Below are positions 53,319 through 61,109 of a DNA stretch of 64,000 nt, piece after piece (the first letter of the stretch is position 1; each line of letters begins with the position of its first letter). Source of the stretch: Saprospiraceae bacterium. GTDB lineage: Bacteria; Bacteroidota; Bacteroidia; Chitinophagales; Saprospiraceae. The DNA is taken from positions 1-64,000 of the forward strand of contig JABAQQ010000056.1 of NCBI GenBank assembly GCA_019187225.1. The letters are read 5' to 3'. The notes beneath the pieces were generated by a model. It had not been told where the DNA came from, made no database searches, and worked only from the letters and a program-made list of their open reading frames with translations. Both the position numbers and the translations under genes were made by a program.

Positions 53319-54014
53319 CTAACGCTTGCTTCCATACCGGATAAACGCATACTGCGCCCCAAAGGTCATGCGCAGCGTAGGGATATACTCCGGCTCATCG
53401 GAGTCCGTATAAATCTCCGGGTTCTCGCTCCACACCATAGTCGGGCGTGCCACGAGCCGGAAGTAGTCGTTGGAATGCAGTTTGAAGCCGATGCCGAATT
53501 CGTAACTTTTGGTCGTTTTTTTAAACAACTGCGTGCGTTCGAGCCGGTCGTAGGGCTGGTATTCGACCTCGGCATTCCGGAAAACGACGCGATCGGGCGG
53601 ACTGTCGCTGAAAAAATCGAAGGTCATGCCCGCGTGTACATACACGCAATAACATTTGTGGAATCGGTAATCAATTTTGATGGGTACCGACCAATACGCC
53701 GGGCGAAAGGCATGGGCATCAGCGAGATAATACGTTACAGGCTTCTCATTCTCAATGCGTTCGATAGTCTGGCCGTTGTAAGTGTAGTATTCGTACTCGT
53801 AGTAGACCTCCCTGCCGAGACCGGCGCCGAAAGAAAAACGGCCCACCGGCACCTCCGCCTGTATACCCGGAATGAACCGGGGTTTGATACCTTCCGTGAA
53901 TTGATTCACGTCGAAGCCCATTTCGATGCCCGCGACGAGTTTGCCGAAGGCTTTTTGCGCGTGGAGGGTTGGGGAAAGCAGGCTCAGGGTGACAAGGACG
54001 AACAAGTGTTTCAT
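53319..54014 (-). CDS. Outer-membrane beta-barrel protein, unknown function
   Basis: 231 residues: signal peptide (MKHLFVLVTLSLLSPTLHAQ) and a run of alternating amphipathic strands ending in an aromatic residue region (LRMTFGAQYAFIRYGSKR), as in small porin-family barrels. Tyr-rich loop (YYEYEYYTYNGQTIE). No specific family recognised. Start 54014 chosen for the signal peptide. Confidence 0.75.
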   Translation of the reverse strand: MKHLFVLVTLSLLSPTLHAQKAFGKLVAGIEMGFDVNQFTEGIKPRFIPGIQAEVPVGRFSFGAGLGREVYYEYEYYTYNGQTIERIENEKPVTYYLADAHAFRPAYWSVPIKIDYRFHKCYCVYVHAGMTFDFFSDSPPDRVVFRNAEVEYQPYDRLERTQLFKKTTKSYEFGIGFKLHSNDYFRLVARPTMVWSENPEIYTDSDEPEYIPTLRMTFGAQYAFIRYGSKR

Positions 54015-54138
54015 AAACCGGAAGGATTTGATTTGGGGGAAAGATAAGGATTTATGAAGTGGCGCTGCCTTTGGCTCAATTGAAAAATGAGGACAAGCAG
54101 TTGGGTAATCGCTTTCCCTTAACCGAATTTTTCCAAGG

Positions 54139-56343
54139 TCACAGTTTCTCCAGCACAAACGCCGTCAGTTTCGTAAACAAATGCCTTGTCGCATTTTGCC
54201 CGTAAATCCCGTGGTTGCGGTTTGGGTAATAATACGTCTCGAACTGTTTGTTGGCCTTGATGAGGGCATTGATCATTTCCGTCGTTTGTTGCCAGTGCAC
54301 ATTGTCGTCGGTGATGCCGTGGCAGATGAGGTAATTCCTGCCGCGCAGGCGGTCGGCGAAGTTGATGGGTGAGTTGTCCTCATAACCTTTCGCATTGTCC
54401 TTCGTGGTGCGCATAAAACGCTCGGTATAGGCCGTGTCGTACCACTTCCAGTTGACCACCGGCGCGACAGCCATCGCCATTTTGAACACGTCGTTGCCTT
54501 TCAGAACACAGGAAGTGCTGAGGTAGCCGCCGAAACTCCAGCCCCAGATACCGATGCGCCCGGCATCCACCCAGGGCAGGGTGGTGAGGTAGCGGGCGGC
54601 GGCGATCTGGTCTTCGGTCTCGAGTTTGCCGAGTTGCAGTTGGGTGCATTTTTTGAAGTCGCGCCCGCGTGCGCCGGTGCCGCGATTGTCCACGCTCACG
54701 ATTGCGTATCCTTTTTGCACCAGCATCTGGTGCCAGGCGCCGACATAGCCATTGTATTGATTCTGAACGGTTTGAGAGCCGGGGCCGCCGTATATATCAA
54801 ACAAGACAGGGTATTTTTTCAGGGAGTCCGATACGGCAGGCCGGAGCATCCAGCCGCTCAATTCGGTCCCGTCTGCGATTTTGAATTTGAAAAACTCCTT
54901 TTTCACGAAACCGTACTCTTCCCGCACTTTCCTGATCCGTTCGTTGGTAGTGAAAGTGTTCAGCACTTCACCCTGGCGGTTGCAAAGCGTCACCACCGCC
55001 GGTGTATTGGCGTCCGACCATTCGAGGGTGTAATAGTCGAACGACGGGCTGAATGTAGCCTCGCTGGTGCCGGTTTTGGGCGTCATGAGCCGGGGTTCGC
55101 CCCCTGCAAGCGAACCTTCCCAAACCTGGCGGTCGAGCGGTGTAGGGGTGGCGGTTTGATAATAGAATTTACCGTTTTTTTCATCCACCCCGTAGAAGGC
55201 CGTCACGTCGAAATTGCCGGATGTGAGCGCCCGCGCCATTTTGCCGTCCATGCCGTGCAGATAAACATGGTTGAAGCCGCTATGCTCGCTCGTCCAGACA
55301 AATTCCCGGCCGTTTTTCAAAAAGATCAGGTTATCGTGGATGTCCACATAGGCCGGGTCCAGTTCCTGCAACAGCGGGCGCACGGGAATCCATTTTTTGT
55401 TGGCATCTTCATCGTGGATCACGCGGTTGGTCATCGCCAGGAGCAATTCCAGCGTATCCTGCCGCCGGTTGAGGCGTGTGACTACGAGTTGATTGTCCGT
55501 GGTCCAGTGGATGCGCGGCACGTAATCGTCGGCTTCGAGGGCATCCACCTGCCCGACCATCGCCCCGGCATCCACGTCGTAAAGGTGGACGCTGACGACC
55601 GAATTCCGTTCGCCCACTTTGGGGTATTTGAACGACGTTTGCTCCGGGTACATGCCTCCTTTGTACCAGGTGAGGGGAAATTCCGGCACTTCGCTTTCGT
55701 CGAAGCGGATGAAAGCGATTTTAGAGCCGTCGGGACTCCACTTGGTCGCTACCATGCCGTCGCCTGTTACAGGGCTGAATTCCTCTTCGTACACCCAGTC
55801 GGGCAGGCCGTTGATGATCTTGTTTTTTTCGCCGTCACTCGTGATCCGGGAGATTTTTCCGTTTACTAAATCCCTGTAATACAAATTGTTATTGGCCACG
55901 AATGCCACATGGGTGCCGTCGGGTGAAAAGGCGGCGAATTGCTGTTTTGCTCCTTCAAAGACCGGAACGGTTGTCGCGGTTTTCAGGTCATGGACGAAAT
56001 AGCTGGCTAAGACCGAATGCCGATACACCGCCTCGGTTTTGGTGCGAAGCAACAATTTCGTTTCGTCGTCGCTGAATTCGAACTGGTCGTAGCCTTTTAC
56101 CTCCTGGGGCAGAGCGAGCGGCACGAGCGAGTCGAAGTCCGGTTTGCGCACGTCGTGGAGGTGCAATCCTTTTTCATCGGCGTCGGCATAGTGCACACCG
56201 TCTTTCAGGTAGTGAAAAGCGGGCCCTGATTCGGGATAAAATTTGAAAAAGACGAAGCAGTCGTCGAGGGTGATGTTTTTTTGTGCGTGAAGTGCGAGGG
56301 GGGAAAGTGCGAGGAGGAGAAAGACGGCGAATATTTTTTTCAT
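54139..56343 (-). CDS. Dipeptidyl peptidase IV (S9B prolyl oligopeptidase family)
   Basis: 734 residues with a signal peptide (MKKIFAVFLLLALSPLALHAQ). N-terminal eight-bladed propeller (about 45-470; AAFSPDGTHVAFVANNNLYY, DWVYEEEF carrying the Glu pair that grips the substrate N-terminus) and C-terminal alpha/beta hydrolase domain with catalytic Ser in GWSFGGY, Asp in HGITDDNVH and His in NRNHGIYG. It removes X-Pro or X-Ala dipeptides from peptide N-termini, probably in the periplasm. Complements the M14 carboxypeptidase. Confidence 0.95.
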   Translation of the reverse strand: MKKIFAVFLLLALSPLALHAQKNITLDDCFVFFKFYPESGPAFHYLKDGVHYADADEKGLHLHDVRKPDFDSLVPLALPQEVKGYDQFEFSDDETKLLLRTKTEAVYRHSVLASYFVHDLKTATTVPVFEGAKQQFAAFSPDGTHVAFVANNNLYYRDLVNGKISRITSDGEKNKIINGLPDWVYEEEFSPVTGDGMVATKWSPDGSKIAFIRFDESEVPEFPLTWYKGGMYPEQTSFKYPKVGERNSVVSVHLYDVDAGAMVGQVDALEADDYVPRIHWTTDNQLVVTRLNRRQDTLELLLAMTNRVIHDEDANKKWIPVRPLLQELDPAYVDIHDNLIFLKNGREFVWTSEHSGFNHVYLHGMDGKMARALTSGNFDVTAFYGVDEKNGKFYYQTATPTPLDRQVWEGSLAGGEPRLMTPKTGTSEATFSPSFDYYTLEWSDANTPAVVTLCNRQGEVLNTFTTNERIRKVREEYGFVKKEFFKFKIADGTELSGWMLRPAVSDSLKKYPVLFDIYGGPGSQTVQNQYNGYVGAWHQMLVQKGYAIVSVDNRGTGARGRDFKKCTQLQLGKLETEDQIAAARYLTTLPWVDAGRIGIWGWSFGGYLSTSCVLKGNDVFKMAMAVAPVVNWKWYDTAYTERFMRTTKDNAKGYEDNSPINFADRLRGRNYLICHGITDDNVHWQQTTEMINALIKANKQFETYYYPNRNHGIYGQNATRHLFTKLTAFVLEKL

Positions 56344-56529
56344 CGGACAAAATGATTTCGGCGGGGCGAAAGGTAGTTCGCCGGGTCGAAAGGTTGGCGA
56401 AAATCCGAAAAACAGGCTAAAATGGGCAGCGAATGGAATATCAAAACGGTGATACTACACCCGTCAGCATATATCCGGCAACTTTAAGACCGGCTTTGAG
56501 CAAGGTAGCCCTGGAAGCTGCATTCTGCT

Positions 56530-57369
56530 CTAAAGAGATTGAAGTATAAATCCGGTAATTTTTATATCATCGGGGTTATAAAAAACATAGACGAGGCCGC
56601 CATCCCCCCACATGATATCCGCATTCGATTCGGAATCCACCTGAAACAAAAGCTTCATATAATCTCCCTTTGAATTTTTGGGCGTGTTTTCTCCCTGCAA
56701 CCAAATCGGATATCCGCCAATTTGAGACCGAAGATCCTGGTCGCCAACATGTTTACTGGCCACTTCCTTATAAGCTCCCCAGGGTTCATCATCGTTCAGG
56801 ATGCACGACAGTTTGGATGCAGGATCGCTATACACACTGATGCCGTCCCAATCGGGCAAGGACTTTATTGCTACAAATTCAATGTCGCAGTATTTGGGTG
56901 TATCTAATCCCTGCGGTCTTTCGACGGAAATCATTTTATTTTTATTTACAGCAGGATACATTTTTACAAGCCATCCGTCGTCCTCCGTATCCCATGGATA
57001 TACCTCAAAATCATAATAGAACTGGATCAATCCGACCTCATCAGGCAGGTTGATATTGCCGGTATTAAAAATCTGAAAGATAAAACTCATAGGAGTCCCG
57101 TTTCCCGATACGGGCCAGGCTTCGCCTGCTTCAAAGTAGGGTTGACCGCCGAAATGCGACTTCAACTGCATATTTTCAGGAGGAGAGACCGGTTTTTTGA
57201 CCACCATTTTCGTCGCATCCCTTATCAATGGCGTTACCAGGTTTTCCAGGTCATCGAGGGTCGAGAGGTTGAGTTGTTCCAATTCGCGGCGGTATTCAGC
57301 GAAGTGATCGTCTGCTTCTTTTTCGGGTTGTCTTTTCGCTCCTCCGAATATTTTTTGGAAAAAGTTCAT
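56530..57369 (-). CDS. DUF1963 (YwqG-like) protein
   Basis: 279 residues, cytosolic. The DUF1963 pattern is visible: SHFGGQPYFEAGEAWPVSGNGTPM (part), FIFQIF, LPDEVGLIQFYYDFEVYPWD, SQIGGYPIWLQGE, LLFQVDSESNADIMWGDGGLVYVF. Family members are single-domain proteins of unknown role, frequently in multicopy arrays linked to polymorphic toxins, but no toxin module is seen here. The start at 57369 is chosen over 57405. Confidence 0.85.
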   Translation of the reverse strand: MNFFQKIFGGAKRQPEKEADDHFAEYRRELEQLNLSTLDDLENLVTPLIRDATKMVVKKPVSPPENMQLKSHFGGQPYFEAGEAWPVSGNGTPMSFIFQIFNTGNINLPDEVGLIQFYYDFEVYPWDTEDDGWLVKMYPAVNKNKMISVERPQGLDTPKYCDIEFVAIKSLPDWDGISVYSDPASKLSCILNDDEPWGAYKEVASKHVGDQDLRSQIGGYPIWLQGENTPKNSKGDYMKLLFQVDSESNADIMWGDGGLVYVFYNPDDIKITGFILQSL

Positions 57370-57441
57370 AAAATTCACTTTGAAAGGTAGTACGGAAGCA
57401 TGCATCCGCTCAGAAGGGGCTAATCTACAATAATATCTTTC

Positions 57442-57993
57442 TCAATCCAGATATTTCCGATACACCCCCCGGTACCCCAACAACCACCCCACCGGCGCCA
57501 AAAGCCCGAACACCAACCTCTGCACCCAACGCGGCGGCTTCACCAGCAGGAATTCATCGGAAAAGCAGGTCATCAGCACAGCCGTTTGCAGCATGTTTGG
57601 CCTGCCGCCGCGGCTCGTTTTGCCGTCGTTGGCCAAGCCGGTGGTGGTTTCGAAGAAATACTCCGAATCGAGGGCCGGCCTGACCTGCCAGTTCACCACG
57701 GTCTTTTCCTTCGTGTGGTTCCACATGGCGTGTACCATGTTTCTGGGAATGTGCAACGTGTCGCCTTGCTTCAATATGCGCAACTGCCCGTCCATGTTGA
57801 CGGTCATTTCGCCCGACAAAATGACGAAATCCTCTTCCTGGTGCGGGTGATAATGCGGCGGCGGTTTAAGAGAACGGGCCGGATAAGTGGTTTCCATTTC
57901 GAGCAGTTGGCCGCCCGTATCTTTGCTTGTTTGCAGGAATTTGGTTTCGATACCCGTTTTGGAATTGAGGATGATTTTGCCTTTGTAAGCCAT
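57442..57993 (-). CDS. Cupin-domain protein with hydrophobic C-terminal tail
   Basis: 183 residues. A single conserved cupin barrel (about 20-115) with metal-ligand pattern PHYHPHQEEDFVILSGEMTV and DTLHIPRNMVHAMWN, followed by a helical tail with a membrane-like stretch (VQRLVFGLLAPVGWLLGYRGVY). Metal-dependent small-molecule enzyme or sensor is likely; no substrate can be assigned. The downstream neighbour of the methyltransferase by 16 bp, so the two are likely co-transcribed. Confidence 0.85.
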   Translation of the reverse strand: MAYKGKIILNSKTGIETKFLQTSKDTGGQLLEMETTYPARSLKPPPHYHPHQEEDFVILSGEMTVNMDGQLRILKQGDTLHIPRNMVHAMWNHTKEKTVVNWQVRPALDSEYFFETTTGLANDGKTSRGGRPNMLQTAVLMTCFSDEFLLVKPPRWVQRLVFGLLAPVGWLLGYRGVYRKYLD

Positions 57994-58009
57994 GTGTTTG
58001 ATATTTTTT

Positions 58010-58537
58010 TTATGGCGCGACCAACGCCGCGTACAGATTCGCCCTGCCAAATACGGAGGGGCGCTCGCCTAATTTTCCAACGGAAGCATATCCGGCGTTT
58101 TCAAAAAGCCGTTTCAGCGATTGGAAACTGACCGGGTATGGCACCCAACGCGGTACAGGCACATCTGTGTCGTATTCCACGACCAGAAAACGGCCGCCTG
58201 GTTTCAGGACACCCGTTAGCTTGCCGATCAACGCCGGTTTATCCCTGACGTAGTGCAGTGAATTAGCCATCAAAATGCCGTCGAGGTCGCGCATGGGCAG
58301 CGCGTCCGCGACGAAATCCAGTTGCATAGACAGGATACGAATACCCTCAGGTGGCACCAGGGAGTCAAATTTTACCGGATTTTTATCCACCCCATAAACG
58401 GTGCTGCCGTTTGCCAGTAAATGCGCCAGGGCGAAGGTGAAAAGACCGTTGCCGCAACCCAGGTCAGCCCATTCAGCGTTGTTTTGGAGCGAAAAGTGAT
58501 CGCTTCGAATGAGTTGGATGGCTTCAGAAAGTTCCAT
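58010..58537 (-). CDS. Class I SAM-dependent methyltransferase
   Basis: 175 residues with the Rossmann methyltransferase motifs: ADLGCGNGLFTFALAHLL (motif I), STVYGVDKNP (acidic end of strand 2), MRDLDGILMANSLHYV (motif II region) and LKPGGRFLVVEYDT (motif III). Compact, without a substrate-binding extension, so the substrate is unknown. Starts at 58537; a palindromic element lies upstream. Confidence 0.88.
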   Translation of the reverse strand: MELSEAIQLIRSDHFSLQNNAEWADLGCGNGLFTFALAHLLANGSTVYGVDKNPVKFDSLVPPEGIRILSMQLDFVADALPMRDLDGILMANSLHYVRDKPALIGKLTGVLKPGGRFLVVEYDTDVPVPRWVPYPVSFQSLKRLFENAGYASVGKLGERPSVFGRANLYAALVAP

Positions 58538-58590
58538 GGATCGAGTCAAGTACCGGCTAAAAAACAAACACCCAGTTTCCCTGCCTGCCG

Positions 58591-58673
58591 TGTCGTTCCG
58601 ACGCAGGAGGAATCTGCTGAAACGATTGATGGTCAGTTACTCCTGGACAGATTCCTCCTGCGTCGGAATGACA
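58591..58673. repeat. 26-bp inverted repeat, 31-bp loop (GTCATTCCGACGCAGG type)
   Basis: Left arm 58591-58616 (TGTCGTTCCGACGCAGGAGG...) and right arm 58648-58673 pair at 25 of 26 positions, around a 31-bp loop. From memory, a sequence like GTCATTCCGACGCAGGAGGA recurs as a dispersed palindrome in several Bacteroidota genomes; I could not verify it here. Confidence 0.85.
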
Positions 58674-58727
58674 CCGCGGGTAGGGGAAAACAGAACGTAT
58701 TCTTTGAGCCTTACCCACATGAGGGTT

Positions 58728-59744
58728 TTATTCACCCGTTTTCAAATAAAAGATCGCTCTCTTCCAACCACTTTTCTCCGGAATGCGGGGCGCTATACTG
58801 CGCAAGCGCACAAATGGAAGTTGTTTCGAATAATCCCAAAACCACTCTTCAATTAGTTGTATATCAATGACATCTTCCGGTCTGTAGCCACCGGGTACTA
58901 TATTGGATTCTTCTTCATAGGTCTCCGGATTAATGACCAAAATGGTATCGGTATGAAGTTGGAAGATGTTGTCCCTTTCATCAAGCGAAGCAGGTCGTTC
59001 AAAGTTGCCATAAGCATAAATCGCGACGGTGGTATCCTTGGCGATGCGCTTGAAAAGCCGCTCCATGACAGGCGTTTCGCCGCCTTTTATCACTTGAAAA
59101 TCAGTGATACGCGGACTGGAGGATTGAGTGACAAACCGCACTGCCCAATTGATTTCCGGCGCGTCGAACGAGATTTTGGCGGTGGTATCATACTCCGGGA
59201 TTTTCATCCAGTAAAAGACATTTCCATCTTCTTCTGCCGGTGCGATAGAGAGCGGGATCAAATCGAAAGTCGCTGCGTGGTTGTTGTATGTCAGGATACT
59301 GCGCGTTTTCATGAGCGGGTACCACTGAGGACAACAATGCACGTCCCGGGCAATCATAATTTTTTCCTCAAAAGTTTCGGGGTCAACATCCACTATGGTA
59401 TCCGGCGCTCCGATCAAATTCAGTATTTCCAGAAATGTCAGCGGTTTAGTCAACCCTGCATCGGCGAAATATTTCCATTTGTCTTGACTCGAGGCTTCCC
59501 ATAACAGACGGTTGAATGAATGGTCCGCCTCGTAAAAAGAAAGAGTCTGGTCGTTGCTTTGAAGTTTCAACACCGACATTTTTGCCCATTCACGGATTTC
59601 TTCTTTCCAACCATCCAACGGATCGGCCGGCAAAACCATTTCAAAGACCGCCGCCCATGTGATCGAGGTGTCGGCAAGTAAAGCTTCGTATTGCGCCGAA
59701 ACGAAACAAGGAAAAAACAAAGCAGGCAACAGGATGCGCTTCAT
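58728..59744 (-). CDS. GldN-like secreted protein (divergent)
   Basis: 338 residues with a signal peptide (MKRILLPALFFPCFVSAQ). The layout recalls GldN/PorN, a periplasmic T9SS/gliding component: a middle block that counts down to a KPLTFLEILNLIGAPDTIVDVDPETFEE motif (compare the acidic-Asp-rich GldN segment before its central repeat) and a C-terminal block YRPEDVIDIQLIEEWFWDYSKQL followed by VRLRSIAPRIPE, resembling the GldN KEDWFFDK ... VRIIGIAP segment. The N-terminal GldN block is only weakly recognisable, and no gldKLM genes are adjacent. Assigned as a distant relative, not a confirmed GldN. Confidence 0.5.
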   Translation of the reverse strand: MKRILLPALFFPCFVSAQYEALLADTSITWAAVFEMVLPADPLDGWKEEIREWAKMSVLKLQSNDQTLSFYEADHSFNRLLWEASSQDKWKYFADAGLTKPLTFLEILNLIGAPDTIVDVDPETFEEKIMIARDVHCCPQWYPLMKTRSILTYNNHAATFDLIPLSIAPAEEDGNVFYWMKIPEYDTTAKISFDAPEINWAVRFVTQSSSPRITDFQVIKGGETPVMERLFKRIAKDTTVAIYAYGNFERPASLDERDNIFQLHTDTILVINPETYEEESNIVPGGYRPEDVIDIQLIEEWFWDYSKQLPFVRLRSIAPRIPEKSGWKRAIFYLKTGE

Positions 59745-59834
59745 CTGCGATTTTTTTTCGGAAAAGTACTGGTCCAGTTGTCGTCTGCACAACATTCCGG
59801 CCATTATCAACATCACCCAAACCTGTGTTCAGGC

Positions 59835-59842
59835 TATATTTG
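59835..59842 (+). promoter_or_regulatory. -7 element (TATATTTG) of the thioredoxin/MsrA gene
   Basis: Exact TAnnTTTG 33 bp before the ATG at 59875. No TTG at -33. Confidence 0.45.
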
Positions 59843-59855
59843 GCGTTTGTTTTTC

Positions 59856-59869
59856 CAAAAATATTTTTG
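59856..59869. promoter_or_regulatory. 14-bp palindrome with face-to-face -7 boxes
   Basis: CAAAAATATTTTTG is a perfect palindrome containing TATTTTTG on both strands, between the divergent GldN-like gene (start 59744) and the thioredoxin gene (59875). It may be a shared operator or overlapping -7 box. Confidence 0.35.
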
Positions 59870-59874
59870 AAAAT

Positions 59875-60906
59875 ATGATGATCAAAATGCTCTCTGTTGC
59901 CGCAATCGCCGCACTTACTGCCGGCGCCATCTTTTTCCCTGAAAACAAAACGCAGCAAACAGCCGCTCTCCCCCCGAATACCCAAATCCCCGAATCAACA
60001 AATCCCCAATCCCAACCCGAAGAACTCGGCAAAGTCAACTGGCTGCGCGACCTCGCCACAGGCAAGACCGAAGCCGAAAAAAGCGGCAAACCCATCCTGA
60101 TCCTTTTTCAGGAAGTGCCCGGCTGCTCCAACTGCACCCGCTACGGCAATTCCACCCTTTCGCACCCGCTCATCGCAGAAGCCATCGAGACGTATTTCGT
60201 GCCGGTGTGCATCTACAACAACAAAGGTGGCAAAGACGCCGAAGCGCTCAAAATTTTTGGCGAACCGGCCTGGAACAACCCTGTCGTGCGGATCGTACGC
60301 GCTGACTACAAGGATGTTGTGTTGCGTATGGCCAATTTTAATTCATCGTATCAACTGGTCGCCGGTATGCGCAACGCCCTCGACCTGACAGGCGCGGTGG
60401 TGCCCCGTTACCTGGAATTGCTGGAAGAAGAACTGCTCGCCCGTGAGGCCGGGTTGGAAACGGCCACTTTTTCGATGTACTGTTTCTGGAGCGGTGAAGG
60501 CACTTTCGGCGAAATTCCCGGAGTAGTGGAAACCGAGCCGGGTTTTCAGGACGGCAAAGAAGTAGTGAAAGTGCAGTTCAATCCCGCCGTCGTCTCCAAG
60601 TCGGAACTGGAGAAAAAAACGACTCCGAAAGGCATCGCTGCCTGCTCCAAAAACGAGGGTTTCCGCTCCGACCGCGAGCCGAAATATTACCTGGCGCAAA
60701 CAGATTACAAATACCTCCCGATAACCACTCTGCAAGCCTGTCGCGCCAACAGTCTGGTCGGGAAAAGCCTCTCGCCCGACGAATTGCTCTCCCCACGCCA
60801 GCTGGCGTTGTTGAAAACAATCAGGGAAAATCCCAAAAAGCAATGGAAAAATATGATTGGGCGGAAGGATCTGGCGAAAGCGTGGGAGGAAGGCAGTGGG
60901 CAGTAG
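59875..60906 (+). CDS. Exported thioredoxin-like + reduced MsrA-like fusion protein
   Basis: 343 residues, signal/anchor (1-21), a thioredoxin-fold half with the CxxC pair Cys84/Cys87 (GCSNC) and a C-terminal half that resembles peptide methionine sulfoxide reductase A: ATFSMYCFWSGEGTFGEIPGVVETEPGF corresponds to the MsrA ATFAGGCFWG... block (catalytic-type Cys203 kept). The usual PTYEEVCSGxTGHAE stretch between this block and EVVKVQFNP is absent. So it is a shortened or altered MsrA relative whose activity is uncertain. Residues 34-48 derive from an AATCCCC repeat. Its GSGQ-TAG end comes from the GGCAGTAG array. Confidence 0.8.
   Translation: MMIKMLSVAAIAALTAGAIFFPENKTQQTAALPPNTQIPESTNPQSQPEELGKVNWLRDLATGKTEAEKSGKPILILFQEVPGCSNCTRYGNSTLSHPLIAEAIETYFVPVCIYNNKGGKDAEALKIFGEPAWNNPVVRIVRADYKDVVLRMANFNSSYQLVAGMRNALDLTGAVVPRYLELLEEELLAREAGLETATFSMYCFWSGEGTFGEIPGVVETEPGFQDGKEVVKVQFNPAVVSKSELEKKTTPKGIAACSKNEGFRSDREPKYYLAQTDYKYLPITTLQACRANSLVGKSLSPDELLSPRQLALLKTIRENPKKQWKNMIGRKDLAKAWEEGSGQ
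59976..60018 (+). repeat. AATCCCC-type repeat inside coding sequence
   Basis: AAATCCCC/AATCCCA units with 7-9 bp spacing, just after the signal region of the thioredoxin-like protein; translated as a Pro/Asn/Gln-rich linker. Confidence 0.55.
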
Positions 60907-60969
60907 CAGTGGCAGTGGCAGTGGCAGTGGCAGTGGCAGTGGCAGTAGGCAGTGGCAGTAGGCAGTGGC
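60892..60969 (+). repeat. GGCAGTG/GGCAGTA array overlapping the stop codon
   Basis: About 78 bp of GCAGTG/GGCAGTA units, period 6-7. The second unit supplies the TAG (60904-60906). Inverted partner at 61021-61051. A GGCGGGCTTGCCCGCC hairpin (60967-60982) follows. Confidence 0.9.
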
Positions 60970-60996
60970 GGGCTTGCCCGCCGTAGCCTTAGTGAA

Positions 60997-61020
60997 GACG
61001 GGCCATCGTCAAGTTTTTTT
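60997..61020 (+). terminator. Weak terminator candidate
   Basis: GACG/CGTC stem (4 bp) followed by T7, between the thioredoxin gene and the TIM-barrel gene, within the spacer of the GGCAGT inverted pair. Confidence 0.35.
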
Positions 61021-61051
61021 ACTGCAAACTGTTACTGCCAACTGCCAACTG
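61021..61051 (+). repeat. ACTGCCA array (C-rich partner) before TIM-barrel gene
   Basis: ACTGCAA, ACTGTTA, ACTGCCA, ACTGCCA, ACTG: period 7, reverse complement of the GGCAGT family. Ends 58 bp before the ATG at 61110. Pairs with 60892-60969. Confidence 0.7.
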
Positions 61052-61109
61052 AATTACTTTTCGCCCGCAAATTTTTCTCACGCCTCTCACACTCTCTCGT
61101 CTCCCGCAC

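Noticed and set aside
56368-56395. Imperfect repeat GGCGAAAGGTAGTTCGCC / GGTCGAAAGGTTGGCG upstream of DPP-IV
   Set aside because: Only two imperfect copies and a near-miss -7 box (TACCTTTC); not enough to call a promoter or operator.
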